Assembly (NCBI GenBank): GCA_018223185.1
Contig: JAAEYW010000015.1
Coordinates: forward strand, 29,119-93,118
Reading direction: 5' to 3'
Origin: Oceanospirillales bacterium
Lineage (GTDB): Bacteria; Pseudomonadota; Gammaproteobacteria; Pseudomonadales; Balneatricaceae
Length of the DNA stretch: 64,000 nucleotides
In this document: positions 58,689 through 64,000 of the stretch, one piece after another
How the letters are laid out: every line of letters starts with the position of its first letter
How positions within the stretch are numbered: position 1 is the first letter of the stretch
Position numbers and translations under genes: made by a program
The notes under the pieces: generated by a model
Told to the model about the DNA's origin: nothing
Databases searched by the model: none
Seen by the model: only the letters and a program-made list of their open reading frames with translations

Positions 58689-59608
58689 AACGCGGTCTCC
58701 GGGTTAAATGGGTGGTGGGCATGCCAGTGCTGGGCAATTTCGATTCGGCGACTGAACCAGACCTGTTCATGGCTCTGGGCATACTGGATAAACCGTTCCA
58801 GCGCCGCGATGCGTGCAGGCCGTCCGATGAGGCGGCAGTGCAGACCGATAGAGAGCATTTTTGGTGCATCGGCACCTTCTGCATACAGGGTGTCAAAGCT
58901 GTCTTTCAGGTATTGATAGAACTGTTCGCCACTGTTAAAACCCTGTTGCGTGGCAAAGCGCATATCATTGGTGTCCAGCGTGTACGGAATCACCAGATGG
59001 CCTTTGCCGTCGTTATTAACCCAGTAGGGCAGGTCATCGTCATAAGCGTCGGAGTCATACATAAAGCCGCCTTCCTCCATCACCAGTTTACGGGTGTTGG
59101 GACTGTTGCGGCCGGTATACCAGCCCTGCGGACGCTGACCGGTCACGCGGGTGATCACATCGATGGCACGCATCAGGTGATCACGTTCTTCTGATTCATC
59201 GAAATACTGATAATCGATCCAGCGGTAACCGTGGCTGCAGATCTCATGACCGGCATCGACCATCGCCTTCGCCACATCCGGATGACGCTCAATCGCCATC
59301 GCCACGGCAAAAATAGTCAGCGGAATATCATATTTACTGAACAGTTTCAGCACCCGCCACACACCGGCACGGCTGCCGTATTCATAACAGGATTCCATGC
59401 TCATATGACGCACACCCGGCAACGGCTGTGCGCCCGGCATCTCAGACAGAAATGCTTCGGACTCGCTGTCACCATGCAAAATGCAGCGCTCACCGCCCTC
59501 TTCGTAGTTGAGAACAAATGATATAGCGATACGGGCCTGTCCGGGCCAGCCGGGATGAGGCGGGTTGCTGCCATATCCGATCAGATCACGAGGATAGTCA
59601 TTGTTCAC
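58685..59608 (-). CDS. puuE: allantoinase PuuE (polysaccharide deacetylase type)
   Basis: GTG start with AAGGAG RBS; NNDYPRDLIGYGSNPPHPGWPGQARIAISFVLNYEEGGE. Confidence 0.93.
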   Translation of the reverse strand: MNNDYPRDLIGYGSNPPHPGWPGQARIAISFVLNYEEGGERCILHGDSESEAFLSEMPGAQPLPGVRHMSMESCYEYGSRAGVWRVLKLFSKYDIPLTIFAVAMAIERHPDVAKAMVDAGHEICSHGYRWIDYQYFDESEERDHLMRAIDVITRVTGQRPQGWYTGRNSPNTRKLVMEEGGFMYDSDAYDDDLPYWVNNDGKGHLVIPYTLDTNDMRFATQQGFNSGEQFYQYLKDSFDTLYAEGADAPKMLSIGLHCRLIGRPARIAALERFIQYAQSHEQVWFSRRIEIAQHWHAHHPFNPETAL

Positions 59609-59681
59609 GGGGGCACTCCTTAAAGAAACTGAAAGCGTGTAATGGATTAGATAATGGATCAATCCAAACCGGTATGCAATC

Positions 59682-59693
59682 ATTGTATACAAT
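59682..59693. promoter_or_regulatory. ATTGTATACAAT palindrome upstream of puuE operon
   Basis: perfect 12-bp palindrome; related TGTATACA at 59833-59840. Confidence 0.5.
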
Positions 59694-59956
59694 ATTTTTT
59701 AATAATGACAAGTTTGATGGTGCTGATAATTCCGGATTATCCGCTCAAAAGTATCATGTGACCTGGCGCTATCCCTTTAATATCAAAGGATTCAGGGTTT
59801 GTTTTCAGTATGTGATAATGTTACGAAATTAATGTATACAATTAAATTAAAAATTGTCTGTAAAAGTTGTTTTGCCTGTTCTATAGTGTAGTCATCTGCA
59901 GATCAGTTTAGCCTGATCTGCTCACAGGTATATATATGACAGAGGATTAATGACTC

Positions 59957-60310
59957 ATGGGTTATCTGACCACGCATGTGCTGGACTCAGCTCACGGCTG
60001 TCCCGGCAGTGAAATACCAGTAGCGCTCTACCGTATAAGCGACACCCGCCGCGAGCTGATACACACAACCCTGACCAATGACGATGGCCGCTGCGATCAG
60101 CCGGTGCTGGAAGGGGAGGATTTCAAAAAGGGCGTCTACGAACTGGTCTTCAGCGTTGGCAGCTATTACCGTCGGCGGGGTGTTGAACTGCCTGAACCGG
60201 CTTTCCTCGATGATGTGGTGCTGCGCTTTGGCATCGCCGATGAAGACGAGCATTACCATGTGCCGCTGCTGATCTCGCCTTATAGTTATTCAACGTATCG
60301 CGGGTCTTAA
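59957..60310 (+). CDS. uraH: 5-hydroxyisourate hydrolase
   Basis: 117 aa; LTTHVLDSAHGCPGSEIPVALY... C-terminal SPYSYSTYRGS. Confidence 0.96.
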   Translation: MGYLTTHVLDSAHGCPGSEIPVALYRISDTRRELIHTTLTNDDGRCDQPVLEGEDFKKGVYELVFSVGSYYRRRGVELPEPAFLDDVVLRFGIADEDEHYHVPLLISPYSYSTYRGS

Positions 60311-60314
60311 CGGC

Positions 60315-60470
60315 AGTCGCTAGAACGTCGCTTCGCGGATAATAACTTCAGTCGCTAGACGTCGCTTCGCTCCTCGCTAGACGCGGCTTCGCCGCTTGCT
60401 AGTTGTTAGAAAAAGCGTTTTGAGAGCCGTTGCTCGTGGCTTGTTGCTCGAAAAAGCGGGGGTTGTGGCT
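60315..60470 (+). repeat. CTAG-delimited short-hairpin array downstream of uraH
   Basis: GCTAGAACGTCGCTTCGCGGAT..GTCGCTAGACGTCGCTTCGCTCCTCGCTAGACGCGGCTTCGCCGCTTGCTAGTTGTTAGAAAAAGCG. Confidence 0.75.
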
Positions 60471-60733
60471 CTCTGCTGGATCTGTGGGTTTTGTGGGAGT
60501 GACGCTAGCATGCCCTCTGGGTATCAGGGGCTATCCTGATTAATACACATCTAAACCTCCCAATCTTGCTGTATAAAATGGCATTGCTTATCGCTGGCTC
60601 AAGGCTTTCACACCAGCCCAGTTGATTTCGTCGATGCGGTTCAGAGAAGGGTGAAACGAGTATCGGCACCCGGGTAACGCTTCGATGCGCTTGTGACTAA
60701 TGGGTGCGACTTACGGGTGTGACTTAATGATGT

Positions 60734-60772
60734 GACTGATGCAAGTGACTGATGCAAGCGGCTGATGCAAGT
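60734..60772. repeat. 13-bp tandem repeat x3
   Basis: GACTGATGCAAGT GACTGATGCAAGC GGCTGATGCAAGT. Confidence 0.8.
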
Positions 60773-60856
60773 GGCTTGTGGATGAGTCAGGCACTAAACC
60801 ATCATCTCGACAGTGTCGATGGAAGCCAGGCTCTCCAGCTTGTTGGAAGATGAGCC

Positions 60857-61030
60857 TTATTCCGCTTTTTTTAGTTCCAGGATCTGCTTATAAATCGCGT
60901 CTGCCTCAGTGCTTAACTGAGAATAGCCTTCAATATTGCCGTTTCTTTGGGCGTGCATCGCCTCTTCCAGTTTAGACCTGTAGAGCTTATCCAGCTTTTT
61001 AGCTGGGTTTGACTTAAATATAGAAAACAT
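60857..61030 (-). CDS. small DUF6435-like protein (missed by ORF track)
   Basis: MFSIFKSNPAKKLDKLYRSKLEEAMHAQRNGNIEGYSQLSTEADAIYKQILELKKAE. Confidence 0.7.
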   Translation of the reverse strand: MFSIFKSNPAKKLDKLYRSKLEEAMHAQRNGNIEGYSQLSTEADAIYKQILELKKAE

Positions 61031-61389
61031 GGCTTGTCTCGGTTGTCTTAATTTCGAATTGTACGGTGGGATGACGATGTTGGATTCTTTCTGGTCTTAG
61101 TTGCCAGCACGCCGCTTCGCGGCTATTCACTTCAGTAGCCATATGTCGCTTCGCTTTTGCTGGTTGTTAGAAAAAGCGGTTTAAAAGTCGCTGCTTAGAA
61201 AGGCCGTTGCTCGTTGTTCGTAGCTTGAAAAAGCGATTTAAACTACTTATGTAGAGCGGCTTTAGCATGCCCTCTGGGTAGTAGGGGTGATAGTCTGTGC
61301 CGGTGCAAGGTTTATCGCTGCAGGATGCAGCTCCCACAATTTAACTCCTACACTTTAATCGATAATGAAGCCTGTGATTAAACTGCTAT

Positions 61390-61950
61390 CGTAGGAGCTC
61401 CTTTAGCATGCCCTCTGGGTACCAGTGGCGATCTTTTGCTTTTAAATTCCCTGTTCTGTTTTCCTTTCCTTCCTAAGATGCTTCTGGTGTTCCCAGCGTT
61501 TTCTGCGCTAGAACGATTCTGAGACCTCAAAGATTAACCACAGAGAACACAGAGAAAGATCCCGGGCACTTTCTTCAGCTCTGGGGAGGTTCAGCCGCTT
61601 TCTATCGTCTCTGATCGTCTTGTTATTCGCGGTGGATAATTCCCTCAATTATTCTGACTCTATATACAGTTAATTGGGATAAACCAGAAAGACTGGCGCG
61701 CTTTGTCACTCACAGGCCTGAAAAAAGCGCGTTTCGTCACTGGCATAACACTTTAAAGTGGTGCAGTATCAGACAGATAAGGATATTAACAAGTGAGATT
61801 ATGTGCCGGTTGAAAGTGCCAAAACGCGCAGGCGCGTTTTCAGGGGATGAAAAACGACGTGCTTCAGAATTATTTCTTCAGTTCAATTAAAAACAGCTTC
61901 CCCTCCAACAGTCTTGTGGCGTCAAAACGCGCACAATTAAAATGTTATAT
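61390..61950 (+). repeat. ~545-bp platform repeat, copy 2
   Basis: co-linear with 10670-11214; similarity ends at ...CAATTAAAATGTTAT. Confidence 0.8.
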
Positions 61951-61962
61951 GGCAAGTGAACT

Positions 61963-62451
61963 ATGAAATATTTACTCATATTACTGATAACACTCTTTTT
62001 TCCTACTGTTTCATTTGGAGAAACTAAAGAGAGTATGTGTCTTTCGTATGTTGCAATTACTGGCAATATCAAAAAGGCACATGAATATCAGCCTTGTTTG
62101 GATGCCTCAGATTTAGGTATAGGATCGGCTCAATACTCTGTAGGAATGAGCTATGGTTATGCTGGTAAGAATGATTTGGAGGAAAGATATTATCGGTTAG
62201 CTGCAAACAATAGTAATATTGCAGCATACCTTTCCTTAGGCCATGTGCTCCGTGAGAATAGTCCATGGAAAGCTATTTACTGGTATCAACGCTATGCGGC
62301 AACTAAAGCTGACGGTTATGGTTATGCGGCAATTTTGATTTCAAATTTGTTTAGTGAGTTAGGAGATGCTTCTCAAGCAGAATACTGGCTTGAAGTATGT
62401 AAGTTATCTCCATACAAAGGTTGTACTAACGCATATAACAAAAAGCTGTAG
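61963..62451 (+). CDS. secreted Sel1-repeat-like hypothetical protein (cassette-borne)
   Basis: 162 aa; signal peptide; GIGSAQYSVGMSYGYAGKNDLEERYYRLAANNSNIAAYLSLG. Confidence 0.55.
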   Translation: MKYLLILLITLFFPTVSFGETKESMCLSYVAITGNIKKAHEYQPCLDASDLGIGSAQYSVGMSYGYAGKNDLEERYYRLAANNSNIAAYLSLGHVLRENSPWKAIYWYQRYAATKADGYGYAAILISNLFSELGDASQAEYWLEVCKLSPYKGCTNAYNKKL

Positions 62452-62493
62452 CGGATCGTCGCTACGCTCCTCCCACTAAGCTAAGCGTTAGTT
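62433..62493 (+). other. attC-like integron recombination site (compact, ~61 bp)
   Basis: ATATAAC-AAAA-AGCT(G)TAG ... CTAAGCT-AAGC-GTTAGTT; arms pair with one extrahelical G; inner GGATCG TCGCTA CGCTCC hairpin. Confidence 0.8.
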
Positions 62494-62520
62494 TTACACC
62501 ACTGAGCTGAGAAGGGATTT

Positions 62521-64000
62521 ATGGCAAGAGTAAATAAAATCAGAAAAGAAAAGCTATCTATCTATTTGGCGAGAGATGGCAGTAAGCCAGATTCTGATGT
62601 GATAAAGCTAGAAAATTCTAAGCAACCTATTGAAATGGACTTGCCAGGGGCAGAATCAGCCCGCCTTTACATAAAAAAGCAGCCACCCAAAAATGCTCCT
62701 CCTTGGACTAGATTGTTTACAACAGATAGCCAAGTTGATGCTTCTGAATTTGGCACCTCTTCAAATGTAGGGGCTGTATTTTTAGTAAGAGTATCAGGAT
62801 CTACATTTGTACTGTCATTTGGCACTGGTTTTCATCTTTTAAAGCAAGAGTCTATCGAGCGTGATTTCGGTCTAAAGGTGACGCTGAACTCGGTAGATCC
62901 TGACAAACTGAGAAGTTTGGATAAAGCCAGTTATGATCACAATCCATTGAACTCAAGAACTCAAAGCACTCGGGATGTAGATATATTTAATCTCCATCTA
63001 GATTCTGAGATGGAGATGCTTTACGCAGTAACAGGCACATCATTAGTAAAAGAATTTGGTAGTCATGTAACTGGTAGGGATGCCCTGACAATAGCAGTAG
63101 AAACCAACCTTTCAGATATACCCGCGATTCTTTCAAAGTCGATCAAACAATATCGTTCTAAGCTTCCAGACAAATTTAGCTGGGTAGAAAATATAAATAG
63201 GGTTCGGGACTATGATGAGATTGAAATACTCGATTTGGAGCTAGATCAATACTTAAGCAGTAACAATATTTCTAATTTCTGGTTAGGGGAGCCGGAAATA
63301 GTAGACTGGGAAGGTCAAATCGGCTATTCATTTGATATGTACCAGAAAACCCTTCGTCATGTGGTTTTATCTTTCGATGACTATATAACATACCTTGGTG
63401 ATGTTACTCCTACAGTTGAGTTAATGAAGAGTAATGTTATTCACGTAAACAACAATGAGTATCAGTCTGTAAAAAGTTGGCCTGTCTACCGCTGCTTGTA
63501 TGCTGAAATTAAATTTGGGAGCGATCATTACATCCTAAGAAATGGAGTATGGTACAAAATAAACTGTGATTTTGTGTCAGCAGTTGATGACTACCTCAGC
63601 GATATTGATATTCATCCATTCTCATTTCCCATATATTCTCATGATGATGAGGGCGATTATAACGAGTTGGTTGCTAAGACGAACAGTATTTTTTGTTTGA
63701 TGGATAAAAAGAATATCCAGATTGGTGGCCCTTATGACAAGTTAGAGCACTGTGATTTGATAAAGGGTGGAAATGAATTTGTTCATGTCAAGTTATACAG
63801 AAGCTCAAGCACACTCAGTCACCTATTCTCTCAAGGATTTGTGGCTGCGGAAGCGTTTATAAAAGACTCTGACTACAGAGAGAAATTGAACCCAAAATTG
63901 CCTGCATCAATCAAATTATCTGATCCAAAACCAAGGCCTGATCCAAGGGAAGTTGCGAATAAGTCCCTCCTCTTGAGACAATCTGCGATGCAACCTTCTC
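62521..64000 (+). CDS. TIGR04141-like sporadically distributed protein, C-terminus outside window
   Basis: open from ATG (RBS GAAGGGA) to window end: MARVNKIRKEKLSIYLARDGSKPDSDVIKLENS...VGAVFLVRVSGSTFVLSFGTGFHLLKQESIERDFGLKVTLNSV...; family by recall. Confidence 0.7.
   Translation, partial: MARVNKIRKEKLSIYLARDGSKPDSDVIKLENSKQPIEMDLPGAESARLYIKKQPPKNAPPWTRLFTTDSQVDASEFGTSSNVGAVFLVRVSGSTFVLSFGTGFHLLKQESIERDFGLKVTLNSVDPDKLRSLDKASYDHNPLNSRTQSTRDVDIFNLHLDSEMEMLYAVTGTSLVKEFGSHVTGRDALTIAVETNLSDIPAILSKSIKQYRSKLPDKFSWVENINRVRDYDEIEILDLELDQYLSSNNISNFWLGEPEIVDWEGQIGYSFDMYQKTLRHVVLSFDDYITYLGDVTPTVELMKSNVIHVNNNEYQSVKSWPVYRCLYAEIKFGSDHYILRNGVWYKINCDFVSAVDDYLSDIDIHPFSFPIYSHDDEGDYNELVAKTNSIFCLMDKKNIQIGGPYDKLEHCDLIKGGNEFVHVKLYRSSSTLSHLFSQGFVAAEAFIKDSDYREKLNPKLPASIKLSDPKPRPDPREVANKSLLLRQSAMQPS

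Noticed and set aside
1-64000. rRNA, tRNA, prophage structural genes, integron integrase
   Set aside because: None recognised by eye on either strand; absence of intI applies only to this window

Overview
Chromosomal window from a marine gammaproteobacterium, probably Oceanospirillales-like by gene content (inference). All calls come from reading the sequence and supplied ORFs; no database search was run. Main blocks: (1) Cache-domain sensor fragment; acyl-CoA ligase with an orphan divergent EtfB-like protein, AraC regulator, etfB-etfA, acyl-CoA dehydrogenase and ETF-QO (1-10.2 kb). (2) Accessory zone with hairpin repeats, integron-cassette-like genes with an attC-like site, two MITE-like copies and an EAL gene plus fragment (10.2-15 kb). 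(3) Core-like genes: LLM oxidoreductase, GGDEF/EAL, TctABC transporter with CitAB-type two-component system, porin, ModF-like ABC protein, ilvC, b/c-type cytochromes with PepSY and two-component genes, DNA glycosylase, YbiT-like ABC-F (15-37.6 kb). (4) Amidase / C45-type Ntn hydrolase / ATP-grasp cluster (37.7-41.9 kb). (5) PACE efflux/LysR pair and a second attC-bearing cassette in inverse orientation (42-45.5 kb). (6) Complete beta-hydroxyaspartate cycle locus (bhcR, bhcABCD) plus an isocitrate lyase/PEP mutase-family gene, followed by a urate-to-glyoxylate pathway (45.7-60.3 kb). (7) A second copy of the ~0.5 kb module seen at 10.7-11.2 kb, now next to a different cassette with a compact attC and a gene resembling the TIGR04141 sporadic family (61.4-64 kb). 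Strongest hunt results: dispersed attC cassettes attached to a duplicated platform with no integrase in the window, a urate-glyoxylate-BHAC neighbourhood, gene-end-oriented hairpin arrays, and a candidate sRNA at 53.7-53.8 kb.
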